The notes beneath the pieces were generated by a model. That model made no database searches. It worked only from the letters and a program-made list of their open reading frames with translations, and was not told the origin of the DNA. Shown here one piece after another: positions 18,029 through 28,630 of a DNA stretch of 64,000 nt. Position numbers and translations under genes: made by a program. The first letter of the stretch is position 1, and each line of letters begins with the position of its first letter. Source of the DNA: an uncultured Methanoregula sp. GTDB taxonomy: Archaea > Halobacteriota > Methanomicrobia > Methanomicrobiales > Methanospirillaceae. The stretch spans positions 1,530,153-1,594,152 of the forward strand of contig NZ_OY759744.1 in the NCBI RefSeq assembly GCF_963662735.1. The letters run 5' to 3'.

Positions 18029-19315
18029 ATGAGAGTACTTGTTGTGGGCGGGGGAGGAAGGGAGCATGCAATAGCTGCAGCCCTTGCCCGCAACCCGGAC
18101 ACCGAGATCATATCGGTAATGGCGAGACCAAACCCCGGTATCGCCGAGCTTGCAAAAAAGACCCTGCTCGTTAAGGAGACCGACACTGCCCGCGTCGTGG
18201 CATTTGCAAAGGAGACCGGCGCAGATTATGCGTTTATCGGGCCGGAAGCCCCGCTTGAAGCAGGAATTGTGGACGAACTCGAAGCCGCCGGTATTGCGGC
18301 GATCGGCCCGACCCGTGCAGCGGCAAGGCTCGAGACCGACAAGGCATTCTGCCGCGATATGATGAACCGGCATGCCATTGCCGGCTGCCCCCTGTACCGT
18401 ATCTTCCATTCGAACGAGGACGCGATTGCATTCATCAGGGATTATGACGGCGATCTCGTGGTCAAGCCCATCGGCCTGACCGGCGGTAAAGGCGTCCGCA
18501 TCATGGGAGAGCAGGTCGACAGGGCCGGTGCCATTGCTTATGTCAGGTCCCTCAACGGGGACGCCGTGATCGAAGAGCGCCTGCTGGGTGAGGAGTTCAC
18601 GCTCCAGGCATTCGTTGACGGGAATCATCTCGTGCCCATGCCGCTCGTGCAGGACCACAAGCGGGCCTATGAAGGCGATGAAGGCCCCAATACCGGGGGG
18701 ATGGGGTCGTATTCCCTGCCGGACCATATGCTGCCTTTTGTCAACCGGCAGGATTACAACCGGGCGCTTGATATCATGAGGGAAGTTGTCGCTGCCATGG
18801 AGCGGACCGGGCAGCCCTACAAGGGAATCCTGTACGGGCAGTTCATGAACACGGCAGACGGCCCCAAGGTAATTGAGTTCAATGCCCGGTTTGGCGACCC
18901 CGAGGCAATGAACGTCCTCTCACTCCTGACCTCCGACCTGTCCGAAATCGTTTCCCGGATTGCTGAGGGAACGCTTTCGAAAGCCCAGGTCACGTTTGCG
19001 CCGAAAGCAACGGTTTGCAAGTATATTGTACCGGAAGGATACCCCGATGCCCCGCATGCAGGAGAAAGCCTGGCCCTTGGCAATGATTCACCGGCCCTCC
19101 TCTATTATGCCAACGTGGAGAGGAAGGGCGGACACCTTGTCACCCAGTCATCGCGTACCCTCGCATTTGTCGGGATCGGTGACACGCTTGAGGCCGCAGA
19201 ACAGTCCGCAGAAACGGCAGCCTCATCCGTCAGGGGCCGGGTTTTTCACCGGCGGGATATCGGTACCCGCAGCCTGCTTGACCGGCGGATCGCCCACATG
19301 AAGGAGCTACGATGA
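18029..19315 (+). CDS. purD: Phosphoribosylamine-glycine ligase
   Basis: ATP-grasp enzyme of purine synthesis making glycinamide ribonucleotide. At 428 aa it has normal length: an N-terminal [12 protein letters not shown] loop, the ATP-grasp lid [13 protein letters not shown], and the metal site [20 protein letters not shown] precedes the ATG. Its stop overlaps the argF start (ATGA), so the two are co-translated. Confidence 0.96.
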   Translation: MRVLVVGGGGREHAIAAALARNPDTEIISVMARPNPGIAELAKKTLLVKETDTARVVAFAKETGADYAFIGPEAPLEAGIVDELEAAGIAAIGPTRAAARLETDKAFCRDMMNRHAIAGCPLYRIFHSNEDAIAFIRDYDGDLVVKPIGLTGGKGVRIMGEQVDRAGAIAYVRSLNGDAVIEERLLGEEFTLQAFVDGNHLVPMPLVQDHKRAYEGDEGPNTGGMGSYSLPDHMLPFVNRQDYNRALDIMREVVAAMERTGQPYKGILYGQFMNTADGPKVIEFNARFGDPEAMNVLSLLTSDLSEIVSRIAEGTLSKAQVTFAPKATVCKYIVPEGYPDAPHAGESLALGNDSPALLYYANVERKGGHLVTQSSRTLAFVGIGDTLEAAEQSAETAASSVRGRVFHRRDIGTRSLLDRRIAHMKELR

Positions 19316-20235
19316 AGAAGGATTTTATCTCTATCCTTGATATCAACGAGCTGGAACTCGAACAGCTGCTCTCGGAAGCGCACCAGCTCAAGCGGCAGAA
19401 GAAAGCGGGGACAACCCACCTGCTGCTTGCCGGTAAGACCCTTGCCATGATCTTTGAGAAGTCCTCGACCCGGACCCACATCTCGTTCGAAGTCGGTATG
19501 AACGAGCTGGGCGGGCATGCCCTGTTCCTGAATGCTGCCGATATGCAGATCCGCAGGGGTGAGGAGATTCGTGACACTGCCCGGGCAGCATCCCGGTACG
19601 TGTCCGGCATGATGGTACGGGCCTACAGGCACAGCACGATCGAAGAGTATGCCCGGTATGCCACGATACCCGTTATCAACGGATTATCCGATCTGGAGCA
19701 TCCCTGCCAGCTGCTTGCGGATATTATGACCATGCAGGAACACTTCGGCTCTACCGACGGCCTCAGGGTCGCCTGGGTCGGGGACGGGAACAATGTCTGC
19801 AATTCCCTGATCCTTGCAACGGTTCTCACCGGACTGAAAGTAACTGTATCAACGCCGAAAGGGTACGAGCCTGCGGAGGAGATTGTGGCAAAAGCGCGGG
19901 CCCTTGGCGGAAACGTGACGCTGGTCCGGGAGCCGGAGATTGCCGTAAAGGATGCCGAAGTTATCGTTACAGATACCTGGATCTCCATGGGAGACGAAGG
20001 CGAGAAAGAAGAGCGGATGCGGACGTTCAAGAACTATACGGTTGACGCCCCGCTCATGAAGCATGCGTCCCCGGATGCACGGGTGCTCCACTGTCTCCCG
20101 GCTCACCGGGGCGAGGAAATTACCGATGAGGTTATGGAGGGCGGCCAGAGCCTTGTCTGGGACGAAGCAGAAAACCGGCTCCATGCCCAGAAAGCCCTGC
20201 TCGTCCGCCTTCTGAAAAACAAACCTCCCCAGTAA
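19312..20235 (+). CDS. argF: Ornithine carbamoyltransferase
   Basis: Makes citrulline from ornithine and carbamoyl phosphate. The 307-residue protein shows the carbamoyl-phosphate motif [12 protein letters not shown] near residues 49-60, HPCQLLADI and the ornithine-side motif [22 protein letters not shown] precedes the ATG. Its partner enzymes, CarAB and ArgG, are also in this window. Confidence 0.96.
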   Translation: MKKDFISILDINELELEQLLSEAHQLKRQKKAGTTHLLLAGKTLAMIFEKSSTRTHISFEVGMNELGGHALFLNAADMQIRRGEEIRDTARAASRYVSGMMVRAYRHSTIEEYARYATIPVINGLSDLEHPCQLLADIMTMQEHFGSTDGLRVAWVGDGNNVCNSLILATVLTGLKVTVSTPKGYEPAEEIVAKARALGGNVTLVREPEIAVKDAEVIVTDTWISMGDEGEKEERMRTFKNYTVDAPLMKHASPDARVLHCLPAHRGEEITDEVMEGGQSLVWDEAENRLHAQKALLVRLLKNKPPQ

Positions 20236-20261
20236 CGGGAAAAAGATAAAAAAAAAGATCC

Positions 20262-20501
20262 TTATTTTTCTTCGACAAATGCCCTGAGCTGTTCGAGCAT
20301 ATATTTTTCAACCTGCTGGATCACGTCCAGTTTTCCCCGGAATGCAAGAAGTTCCCGGTCATCGCCTTCCATATTCGCGAACTTGATCTTCTCCATCCGC
20401 TCCACTACCTTCACATCGAACTTTTTCGATATTTCTATAATCAGTTTGCGGGGAACCCCGGGGGGGATCAGGATATCGTAGAGCTTTTCATCGTCTGTCA
20501 T
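20262..20501 (-). CDS. Small conserved protein next to methanogenesis marker 14
   Basis: A 79-residue acidic/basic protein with a predicted beta-alpha pattern (DILIPPGVPRKLIIEISKKF). It lies 24 bases downstream of the marker 14 gene on the same strand, so it is probably co-transcribed. I do not recognise a named family. It may be a small partner of marker 14. Confidence 0.7.
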   Translation of the reverse strand: MTDDEKLYDILIPPGVPRKLIIEISKKFDVKVVERMEKIKFANMEGDDRELLAFRGKLDVIQQVEKYMLEQLRAFVEEK

Positions 20502-20525
20502 AGTTACATGTATCCTGTACTTTGG

Positions 20526-22025
20526 TTATTTACCTATCTTTATCCGCTGGCTCATAATACATCGTCCGCCCCGGACTCCCCCGATCGGGTTTTTAGGCTT
20601 ACCAAGAGAGTTCATGCACCTTCCCATGAGGGCTGCACCCCGTGCAAGACCATCATCGACAAAGACCACGTGGTCCACGGGATTGTCAAAGAGATTGCGC
20701 TGGATGATCCCGTCGAGGATATATTCCGGTTTCCTCCCGGAAATCGCGGCCCTGCCGGTGAAACCGATCGAGGCATTCCGTGGTACCAGGTTCTTCTCCA
20801 CGGCAACATCGATCAGCCGGAGAGCCATGAGGGAACAGACCCGGTCAATCACCTCGTTGAGGGTTGAAAGACCGTGGTTCTTATGGATTTCCGCACCAAT
20901 AGCAAGCAGTTTGTCCATGTCACTGCCATTCACCCCGCAGTCGCAGCCGATCATGGCAATGCCGGATTCTTCCGCCAGCTGGGCGTTCACCGGTACCCTG
21001 CCGAACCGGTTCCGGTCGCGGGGAACGATCCGGATATCGATATGCTCGTGGCAGCGTTTTACATAATCATCAACGACTTTGTGGCTGTTTAGGGAGAAAA
21101 GTCCCCCGGCCACGCTGTGCTCGCCAAAAATGTCTAGGGCTGTTCCCGTCCTTTGCTGGACCAGCCCCGTCCCCCTCACGATAGCATCGGGAATGGCGCC
21201 GGCAAGGCCGCAGAAGTTTCCCACGGTCTTCGCAAACGGGTTGGGGCAGTCGGGGGGAACATCGCTGGTGATCCGCCCGTCAAGGGTTGTCCCGAAATCG
21301 ATCGATACGCAGGGGTTCCTGAAATCCACCGGCGTCCACTTTGCGCCCTCCTTGATCCCTGCCATCGCAAGTTCCCCTTCCATTTCATTGGCCACCATCT
21401 CGACACCGGTGGATCCAACCGGTGGCAGGACCCCTGCAACCGCCCCGACAAAGACAACCTTGTCAGCGAAACTGAACTGCTGGAGTTTCTCGGAAAGGTT
21501 GGCTTTCGACATGGGGGGCGTCATCTTCCGTGGCGGGACGCCGGCATTGAGGCATCCGTTTGCAAGGGCGATGACGAAATCTCCTACCTGGTCCGGGGAC
21601 TCCATCTCAGCCACAACCCCCGTACTCCGGACAACAAAGTCGAGGTCCTTCTGGATACTAAGGTGCGCTTCCTCGTGGCACCGGATCAGGGTATCGCGGA
21701 CGAGCTCGGTGACTGCTTCCCGGGTGAGCTCCGTGCCATCCAGTGTTGCGCCAAAAATCGTTTCTCCGGGTTTGGGGGGCCGGATGTCCCGGCTCATGCT
21801 CACGGTTTTATTGATAACATAAGACATGCCGGTTTCAAGGTTCACCCCGGTAAGGATGCATTTCGTGGTGGTGTTGCCCATCTCCACGGATGCGACAATG
21901 AAGTACGGCTTGTTCTTGTATTCGGGAATCTGCATCCCGGCGCCGTGGGTGATAGAGGGCGGGGGCGGGCTCTCCACAATATGCGGTTTGGGTTTTATGA
22001 AGCGGGAAAAAAAACTGGCGCACAT
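20526..22025 (-). CDS. Methanogenesis marker protein 14
   Basis: A 499-residue protein of the ASKHA-like type found in methanogens. Phosphate-binding-like motifs are FIVASVEMGNTTTKC near the N-terminus, VSIDFGTTLDGR in the middle and FTGRAAISGRKPE near the C-terminus. The biochemical role is not established; it is linked to methanogens by its distribution. The first 40 residues are a Pro-rich tail before the conserved core; a second ATG at 21935 would remove 30 of them. Confidence 0.88.
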   Translation of the reverse strand: MCASFFSRFIKPKPHIVESPPPPSITHGAGMQIPEYKNKPYFIVASVEMGNTTTKCILTGVNLETGMSYVINKTVSMSRDIRPPKPGETIFGATLDGTELTREAVTELVRDTLIRCHEEAHLSIQKDLDFVVRSTGVVAEMESPDQVGDFVIALANGCLNAGVPPRKMTPPMSKANLSEKLQQFSFADKVVFVGAVAGVLPPVGSTGVEMVANEMEGELAMAGIKEGAKWTPVDFRNPCVSIDFGTTLDGRITSDVPPDCPNPFAKTVGNFCGLAGAIPDAIVRGTGLVQQRTGTALDIFGEHSVAGGLFSLNSHKVVDDYVKRCHEHIDIRIVPRDRNRFGRVPVNAQLAEESGIAMIGCDCGVNGSDMDKLLAIGAEIHKNHGLSTLNEVIDRVCSLMALRLIDVAVEKNLVPRNASIGFTGRAAISGRKPEYILDGIIQRNLFDNPVDHVVFVDDGLARGAALMGRCMNSLGKPKNPIGGVRGGRCIMSQRIKIGK

Positions 22026-22201
22026 AGTATCCGATTCTCTCCTGTCAATCCTTATACGTTTCTGTTTTTATACCCAACTCCGGCGGAAACCTGTATCAGG
22101 CCGAACAATTGTTGGAGCAACCAACCGTAGAAACCGGCAGGTTTTGGATGTTTGGCCTGCCTTGGGTTCACCCGGGAAGGAACGTTCTCTTTTAAAAAAA
22201 G

Positions 22202-23395
22202 TTATTTCTTCTTTTTCTGCATCTGCCGGACGAGGCGGGCCTGGATCCCGAAATACTGCGAAACGCCGATCGCGTGGCACTGGTCGATTGAGGCACTGTC
22301 AAAGGAAACCAGATCGTTTGAATAAATGGCATCCGGGGATCTCCGGCCAAGGACGCGGACGCTGCCCTTGTAGAGTTCGAGATCCACCGTGCCGTTCACG
22401 CGTTCCTGGGTGGTGTCAATGAATGCATTGAGGGCCGCGTAGAGCGGTTCGTAGACCAGGCCCTTGTAGGCCAGTTCCGACCACTTGTCATCGACCATCC
22501 GCTTGAAAGCGAGTTCCGAACGGGTAAGCGTCAGGCTCTCGAGGTCGCGGTGGGCCGTGAGGATAACGGTAGCTGCCGGGTGCTCGTAATTTTCCCGTGC
22601 CTTGAGGCCAAGGATCCGGTCCTCGATCATGTCGTTGCGCCCGATCCCGTGGCTGCCTGCAAGGGTGTTGAGCTTCTGGATGAGTTCGTATCCGCCGAGT
22701 TTTTTGCCATTGAGTGAGACCGGAATCCCGGCTTTGAACCCGAGGGTTATTTTCTCCGGCTTGTCTGGGGCTTTTGTGGGCGATACGGTCCAGAGGAAGA
22801 TCTCCTCGGGTGGATAGAATGCGGGGTCTTCGAGTTTTCCCCCTTCGATACTCCGGCTCCAGCAGTTCTCGTCCATGCTCCAGGGCTTGTCCTTCTTGAC
22901 TGGGACGGGGATCTTGTGCTTTTTTGCATATTCGATCTCCCAGTCGCGGGTGAGGTTGAGCTCCCGTATTGGCGCTACGACTTCAAGACCGGCGCTGCGG
23001 ATAATGAAATCGAACCGGAGCTGGTCATTGCCTTTGCCGGTACAACCATGACCGATTGCCTTTGCATGTTCCTTCCGGGCGATCCTGACCACTTCTTCAG
23101 CAATCAGGGGCCTTGCAAGGGATGTGCCCATCGGGTATCCCTCGTAAGACCCGTTTGCCCGGATAGCGGGGAATATATGTTCTTTGACAAATTTTTCCCG
23201 GACATCGAGGGTATAATGTTTGTCTGCGAGTTTCTCGCCTTTCTTTGTTGCAACGTCGATCTCCTCGTCGCGCTGGCCCACGTTGACTGCAACCGTGACG
23301 ACACGGTCATAATCGTACCTCTCTTTTAACAAAGGGATACAGATGGAGGTATCGAGGCCTCCGGAATATGCAAGAACAATAGTGCCTTTTCCCAT
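22202..23395 (-). CDS. argG: Argininosuccinate synthase
   Basis: Joins citrulline and aspartate, using ATP, to argininosuccinate. The 397-residue protein starts [17 protein letters not shown], with the PP-loop SGGLDTS, and later has [11 protein letters not shown]. It ends in four lysines. AAGGAGTATCCATC precedes the ATG. It has its own promoter region and is not in an operon. Confidence 0.96.
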   Translation of the reverse strand: MGKGTIVLAYSGGLDTSICIPLLKERYDYDRVVTVAVNVGQRDEEIDVATKKGEKLADKHYTLDVREKFVKEHIFPAIRANGSYEGYPMGTSLARPLIAEEVVRIARKEHAKAIGHGCTGKGNDQLRFDFIIRSAGLEVVAPIRELNLTRDWEIEYAKKHKIPVPVKKDKPWSMDENCWSRSIEGGKLEDPAFYPPEEIFLWTVSPTKAPDKPEKITLGFKAGIPVSLNGKKLGGYELIQKLNTLAGSHGIGRNDMIEDRILGLKARENYEHPAATVILTAHRDLESLTLTRSELAFKRMVDDKWSELAYKGLVYEPLYAALNAFIDTTQERVNGTVDLELYKGSVRVLGRRSPDAIYSNDLVSFDSASIDQCHAIGVSQYFGIQARLVRQMQKKKK

Positions 23396-23572
23396 GATGG
23401 ATACTCCTTATTCAAGTGATCGTAGTAATAGTGTTTTGATGTTTTTCCCTTATAATTTAAGGGCACAACCGGATGGAATCATATCCGGAATGCTCCGCTG
23501 GATAAAAACTTTGAAGCTGGTTCAAGAACTAAAAAAAGTTGTTCAGGCCTTCTCATCCTGAACGATTATTTT

Positions 23573-24079
23573 TTACTTAACAACGATAGTACCGGCAGTC
23601 TGCGGCTGGAATGGACCGGTGACATACTCGAATGAGCCTGCCTTGGGGAAGGTGACGGTAACAGATCCTCCAGCGGGAATCTGTGCATTTGTTGATCCAA
23701 TCAACCATGCGCCGTCGGAAGCATCAGTTGCCGTAACTGAGTGGGGCTTGTAGGGGTCTGCATTTACCCATGTTACCTGTCCGCCAACGGGAATAGTTGC
23801 AGATGTACCTGGAATAATTGTCAGGTCCTGGGTGAAGGTGATCGTGTAGACCGGTGCCGGTGTCGGGGTTGCCGTTGCGGTTGCTGTAACATTCACCGTC
23901 TTGTTCTCAACAACGACCACAACAACCTTGGTGGGGGTCGGGGTTGGTGTTGCAGTCGGAACGGGGGTTGCAACCGCGGTAGGTGTCGGGGTAGCTACAG
24001 GTGCTGCAGGCTGGGATGTGCATCCCGCAAGCAGAATCCCGATAAACAGGATCGCAAGAACAACAAGTAATTTCTTCAT
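23573..24079 (-). CDS. Lipoprotein with cupredoxin-like domain lacking copper ligands
   Basis: A 168-residue exported protein. A hydrophobic signal ends in the lipobox LLAGC. A Pro/Thr-rich linker (TPTPTAVATPVPTATPTPTP type) follows, and the C-terminal 90 residues have the plastocyanin-like pattern GGQVTWVNADPYKPHSVTA ... FEYVTGPFQPQTAGTIVV. The first His ligand is present. The Cys, second His and Met expected in the Y-x-C-x-x-H-x-x-M segment are replaced by T, F/P and T. ATG 24079 is chosen because the signal peptide begins there. It is probably a surface protein that binds no copper or binds it differently. Confidence 0.75.
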   Translation of the reverse strand: MKKLLVVLAILFIGILLAGCTSQPAAPVATPTPTAVATPVPTATPTPTPTKVVVVVVENKTVNVTATATATPTPAPVYTITFTQDLTIIPGTSATIPVGGQVTWVNADPYKPHSVTATDASDGAWLIGSTNAQIPAGGSVTVTFPKAGSFEYVTGPFQPQTAGTIVVK

Positions 24080-24219
24080 GCATCTTTTTTTGTTATTTCG
24101 GTATATAAGGATATTCAATTTTTTTGATTAAACGGGCCGCGTCTGGAATCTTCTTACCCAGTACGGGAGATCCATCAGCATTTTCCAGGACCCGGAAAAA
24201 CCCGGACCTTACGTCGGTA

Positions 24220-27200
24220 TTACTTCAGGTAATGGCCAATCGGTTCGAGAGTTACTTTCTCGCGCTTGATGGCATCAATTGCAAGCGCCGCTGCCCGCGC
24301 CGCTTGTAATGTGGTAATATAGGGGATTCCGTAGTCTACTGCCGCACGCATGATCTGGTAGTGATCCTGCCGTGACTGTTTATCCTGAGGGGTATTGATG
24401 ATGAGCCGTATCTCGCCGTGGCGCATCATGTCGAGGACATTCGGGGAGCCCTCCTGGACTTTCCGGACCAGGTTTGCCTCTATCCCCGCTTCATGCAGGT
24501 AATCGACTGTTCCCTCGGTACCATAGAGTGTAAGCCCGAGATCCCGCAGCTGCCGTGCGATAGGTATGGCGTCGGCTTTCTGTTCGATATTTACGGAAAT
24601 GAAAATGTTCCCTTTTACCGGCAGGTCGTTGTCCGCGGAAAGGCAGGCTTTGTAGAATGCAAGCCCGAAGTCGTAATCGATACCCATGACCTCCCCGGTG
24701 CTCTTCATCTCGGGGCCGAGCATCGTATCCACTCCTGCCAGTTTGTTGAACGGAAGAAGAACTTCCTTGACTGCGATATGTTTGAACTCGCGCTCGTGAT
24801 ACCCGAGATCCTTAAGTTTCCTTCCCACCATCACTTTTGCGGCGATCTTTGCAATGGGGAGCCCCGTTGCTTTTGAGACGAAGGGAACCGTCCGGCTGGC
24901 CCGCGGGTTTGCTTCCAGCACGTAAACGACATTGTCCTTGACCGCCAGCTGGAGGTTGACAAGACCTATCACGCCAAGCCCCAGGGCAATTTTTTTGGTG
25001 TAATCCCGCACCTTCTCAATTACTGCCGGGGAGAGCGACTGGGTGGGGATGACGCAGGCGGAATCACCTGAGTGGATGCCTGCCTGTTCAATGTGCTCCA
25101 TAATGCCTCCTATGAGAACATCCGTTCCATCGCAGACTGCGTCGACATCGAGCTCAATGGCGTTCTGGAGATAGGAATCGATGAGTACCGGGTGGTTCCT
25201 GCTGACGCGGACCGCCTCTTTCATATAGGTTTCAAGTTCCCGTTCGTCGTGAACGATTTCCATTGCCCTGCCGCCGAGCACATATGACGGGCGGACAAGG
25301 ACCGGGTACCCGATCGCTTCTGCCATTGCCTTAGCCTCGCCTTCTGAATAGGCAGAGCTGTTGGCCGGGCTCGGGACACCGAGTTTTGTCAGCAATACGC
25401 TGAACCGGTCACGATCCTCGGCGATGTCCATCGCGTCCGGGCTTGTCCCGAGAATGCGGGTAGGAAGGCCGAGGCGGCTGATCTCTTTTTCGATGGGTAC
25501 GGCAAGGTTAACCGCGTTCTGGCCGCCGAACTGCACCATCACCCCGTAATATCTATCCTTCCTGAGAATATTTGCCACGTCTTCGAGCTGCATGGGTTCA
25601 AAGAAGAGCCGGTCGGATGTGTCGAAATCCGTGGATACGGTCTCCGGGTTATTATTCACAATATGGACCTCGACACCTTCTTCCCGCAGTGCCTGGACTG
25701 CATGGACTGTGCAGTAATCGAATTCTATTCCCTGGCCGATCCTTATGGGACCTGAGCCGAGGATGAGCACTTTCTGCCGGTCGCTTGGCACGATCTCGCA
25801 GCTCGGTTCGTACGTGGAGTAGAAGTAAGGTGTGCTCGCCGGGAATTCCGCGGCGCAGGTATCGACCATTTTATAGGATGGCAAACCTGCGAGTTTCTCG
25901 ATCTCATCCTGCGGTTTGCCCCCCAGTTTCTCGATCTCTGCATTCGAAAATCCGAGCTTTTTTGCGGCAGGCACGGTTGTGGCATCGCACCGGAGTGCGA
26001 GTGTTTTTTCCATTTCCACGATATTTTTTATCTTCTCAAGGAAGAACGGCGTGATTGACGTGAGGGTTGTGATTTCGTCGAGCGTGAACCCGAGCCGGAA
26101 CGCATCGAACAGGCAGTGGAACCGCTCGTCGGTGGGCCTGGACAGGATCATCCGGATCTCGCTTGGGCTGGTATGTGTCTGCACATCCGTGTCAAGGGAC
26201 CGTTTGGCTTTCATGAAGGCTTCTTCGAGCGTCCTGCCTATCGCCATGACCTCCCCAGTACTCTTCATGGAAGTGGAAAGGGTCCTGTCTGCACCCTTGA
26301 ACTTGTCGAACGGCCAGCGGGGAACCTTGACCACGATGTAATCGATGGTGGGTTCGAAGGATGCGGGCGTGCAGCCGGTCACCGTGTTGGTGATCTCGTC
26401 GAGGCGCATGCCGATAGCAATCTTGGCTGCCACCCGGGCAATCGGGTACCCGGTGGCTTTCGATGCGAGTGCCGATGAACGGGAAACCCGGGGATTCACT
26501 TCGATGACCCGGTAGTCCCCGTTGAGGAAAGCGAACTGCACATTGCAGCCACCCTGCACATTGAGCGAGCGGATGATATGGATCGCTGCACTGCGCATCA
26601 TCTGGAACTCGTCGTCGCGAAGGGTAAGGATCGGGGCAACGACAACGCTCTCGCCCGTATGGATGCCCATGGGGTCGACATTCTCCATACCGCAGACAAT
26701 AATGCAGGTATCGGACGAGTCACGCATGACCTCGAACTCGATCTCCTTCCACCCCATGACGCTCTCTTCAATAAGCACCTGGTGGATACGCGAACGGGAA
26801 AGACCCAGCTCGATGATCCGGATCAGTTCCTCGCGGGTTTTCCCGATCCCGCCGCCAGCCCCGCCCAGCGTGTATGCCGGCCGGACTATTGCAGGAAGGC
26901 CGATCTCCTTTATCGCATCGTCAACCTGGCTTAAGGAATTGAGAATAATGCTTTTTGGGACCGGCTCGCCTATCTCCCTCATAAGGTCGCGGAATTTCTG
27001 GCGGTCTTCTCCTTTGTAAATAGCATCAAGCGGAGTCCCCAGGATCTCCACATTCTTAAGGGCACCCATCTCGGCCAGTTCCGCAGTGAGGTTAAGGCCG
27101 GTCTGGCCCCCCATGCCCGAGAGGATGCCGTCGGGTTTTTCCTTCTCGATGATCTTGGCAATGATCTCGGCCCTGAGCGGCTCGATATAGATGACTTCCG

Positions 27201-27381
27201 CCATCTCCGGGTCGGTCATGATCGTTGCGGGATTGGAGTTGACGAGGATGACTTTTATCCCCTCTTCCCTGAGTGACCTGCAGGCCTGCGAACCCGAAAA
27301 ATCGAATTCAGCTGCCTGTCCGATCTGGATTGGTCCTGACCCTATGAGGAGGACTGATTTGATGTCTGTCCGCTTTGGCAT
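24220..27381 (-). CDS. carB: Carbamoyl phosphate synthase large subunit
   Basis: Makes carbamoyl phosphate from ammonia, bicarbonate and two ATP. It is full length at 1053 aa with duplicated ATP-grasp halves. Each half starts with a nucleotide motif (VLLIGSGPIQIGQAAEFDFS and VLILGSGPIRIGQGIEFDYC), followed by a C-terminal MGS-like allosteric domain. AGGAGGATCGCGTAAC precedes the ATG. Only one base separates it from carA upstream. Confidence 0.97.
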   Translation of the reverse strand: MPKRTDIKSVLLIGSGPIQIGQAAEFDFSGSQACRSLREEGIKVILVNSNPATIMTDPEMAEVIYIEPLRAEIIAKIIEKEKPDGILSGMGGQTGLNLTAELAEMGALKNVEILGTPLDAIYKGEDRQKFRDLMREIGEPVPKSIILNSLSQVDDAIKEIGLPAIVRPAYTLGGAGGGIGKTREELIRIIELGLSRSRIHQVLIEESVMGWKEIEFEVMRDSSDTCIIVCGMENVDPMGIHTGESVVVAPILTLRDDEFQMMRSAAIHIIRSLNVQGGCNVQFAFLNGDYRVIEVNPRVSRSSALASKATGYPIARVAAKIAIGMRLDEITNTVTGCTPASFEPTIDYIVVKVPRWPFDKFKGADRTLSTSMKSTGEVMAIGRTLEEAFMKAKRSLDTDVQTHTSPSEIRMILSRPTDERFHCLFDAFRLGFTLDEITTLTSITPFFLEKIKNIVEMEKTLALRCDATTVPAAKKLGFSNAEIEKLGGKPQDEIEKLAGLPSYKMVDTCAAEFPASTPYFYSTYEPSCEIVPSDRQKVLILGSGPIRIGQGIEFDYCTVHAVQALREEGVEVHIVNNNPETVSTDFDTSDRLFFEPMQLEDVANILRKDRYYGVMVQFGGQNAVNLAVPIEKEISRLGLPTRILGTSPDAMDIAEDRDRFSVLLTKLGVPSPANSSAYSEGEAKAMAEAIGYPVLVRPSYVLGGRAMEIVHDERELETYMKEAVRVSRNHPVLIDSYLQNAIELDVDAVCDGTDVLIGGIMEHIEQAGIHSGDSACVIPTQSLSPAVIEKVRDYTKKIALGLGVIGLVNLQLAVKDNVVYVLEANPRASRTVPFVSKATGLPIAKIAAKVMVGRKLKDLGYHEREFKHIAVKEVLLPFNKLAGVDTMLGPEMKSTGEVMGIDYDFGLAFYKACLSADNDLPVKGNIFISVNIEQKADAIPIARQLRDLGLTLYGTEGTVDYLHEAGIEANLVRKVQEGSPNVLDMMRHGEIRLIINTPQDKQSRQDHYQIMRAAVDYGIPYITTLQAARAAALAIDAIKREKVTLEPIGHYLK

Positions 27382-27382
27382 G

Positions 27383-28447
27383 TTACGCGATCCTCCTGAA
27401 AAGAGCGTTGAAGAAATGCGCTTCCGTATCGCGTGGCCCCCCGTGGGCTTCCGGGTGGAACTGCACGGTTGTCAGGCAGAGTTTTTCGTTCTCGAATCCC
27501 TCAACGGTCCCGTCGTTGACATTGGTGTAGGTGACCTTCGAGCCTTCCGGGAGGGATTCTGCGTCAACGGCAAACCCGTGGTTCTGGGTTGTAATGAAGA
27601 TCCTTCCGTCTTTGTACCGGACCGGCTGGTTTGCGCCCCGGTGCCCGAACTTGAGCTTATACGTGTTGCCACCCAGAGCCAGTGCCGAGACCTGGTTGCC
27701 CATGCAGATGCCGAAGATCGGCAGCTGCCCGAGCAGTTCCCGGACACACGTGATTGCGTGGGTGGCCTGCTTGGGATCGCCGGGACCATTGCTGACAAAG
27801 AGGGCATCGGGTTTGCAGGCAAGAACCTGGTCTGCGGTGGTGTTGTGGGGGAAGACGTAGAGATCGCCCCCTCGCTTCGAAAGACTCGTAATCATGTTCT
27901 TCTTGATGCCGAGGTCGATGACGGCAATCCGTTTGCCGCTTCCCGGTATATGGTAAGGTTCCTTGCAGGAAACTTCAGGAATGGGAATGATGTCGCAGAT
28001 GGTGGGGGTCCTGCGTGCAAGTTTTACTGCAGCTTCCCCGTCATCACTTCCGACAACGAGAGCTGCTCTCATCGTGCCGTGGACCCGCAGTTTGATGGTC
28101 AGCGCACGGGTGTCGACACCGGTGATGCCAAGAAGGTTGTTCTCTTCAAAAAAAGATCTGATGGATGGCTGGGCGGCGGGTTTCTCGCAGATCTCTTTTG
28201 TAATACATCCAAGGGCACAGACTTTTTTGTTCTGGAAATTCTGCAGATCGACACCATAGTTCCCGATGAGCGGGAACGTGAACATCAGGATCTGGCCGAA
28301 ATAACTCGGGTCCGTCAGGGACTCCATATAGCCGGTCATCTGCGTATTGAATACGAGTTCCCCGGCACACTCCCCTTCGATACCAAATCCCTCCCCCACG
28401 ACGTATTGACCGTCTTCAAGACCCAGAACCGCCTTCATGATTTCCAT
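27383..28447 (-). CDS. carA: Carbamoyl phosphate synthase small subunit (glutaminase)
   Basis: Class I glutamine amidotransferase that feeds ammonia to CarB. The 354-residue protein has the nucleophile motif PIFGICMGNQ and the His/Glu motif QFHPEAHGG. First gene of the carAB pair; the product supplies both pyrimidine and arginine synthesis. An in-frame ATG at 28438 is an alternative start. Confidence 0.96.
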   Translation of the reverse strand: MEIMKAVLGLEDGQYVVGEGFGIEGECAGELVFNTQMTGYMESLTDPSYFGQILMFTFPLIGNYGVDLQNFQNKKVCALGCITKEICEKPAAQPSIRSFFEENNLLGITGVDTRALTIKLRVHGTMRAALVVGSDDGEAAVKLARRTPTICDIIPIPEVSCKEPYHIPGSGKRIAVIDLGIKKNMITSLSKRGGDLYVFPHNTTADQVLACKPDALFVSNGPGDPKQATHAITCVRELLGQLPIFGICMGNQVSALALGGNTYKLKFGHRGANQPVRYKDGRIFITTQNHGFAVDAESLPEGSKVTYTNVNDGTVEGFENEKLCLTTVQFHPEAHGGPRDTEAHFFNALFRRIA

Positions 28448-28630
28448 ATGTTATGTGCCTGAATAGTTATTAACGATAGTGCAGGTACTATTTTGTCTCC
28501 GTCCTGTCTCCTGCCCGCGGTCCTGACTTTTTACGTCTGGGTCTCCGGCTCATGCTGCTCATTTGGATACGCATAAAAAGGGGCAGGGTCGATATTCAAC
28601 TGTCATAATCCTTTATTGACGGAGTTTACT

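Noticed and set aside
21153-22130. Long open frame antisense to the marker 14 gene
   Set aside because: Shadow of the real gene; the protein is unlike any known family and lacks a start signal.
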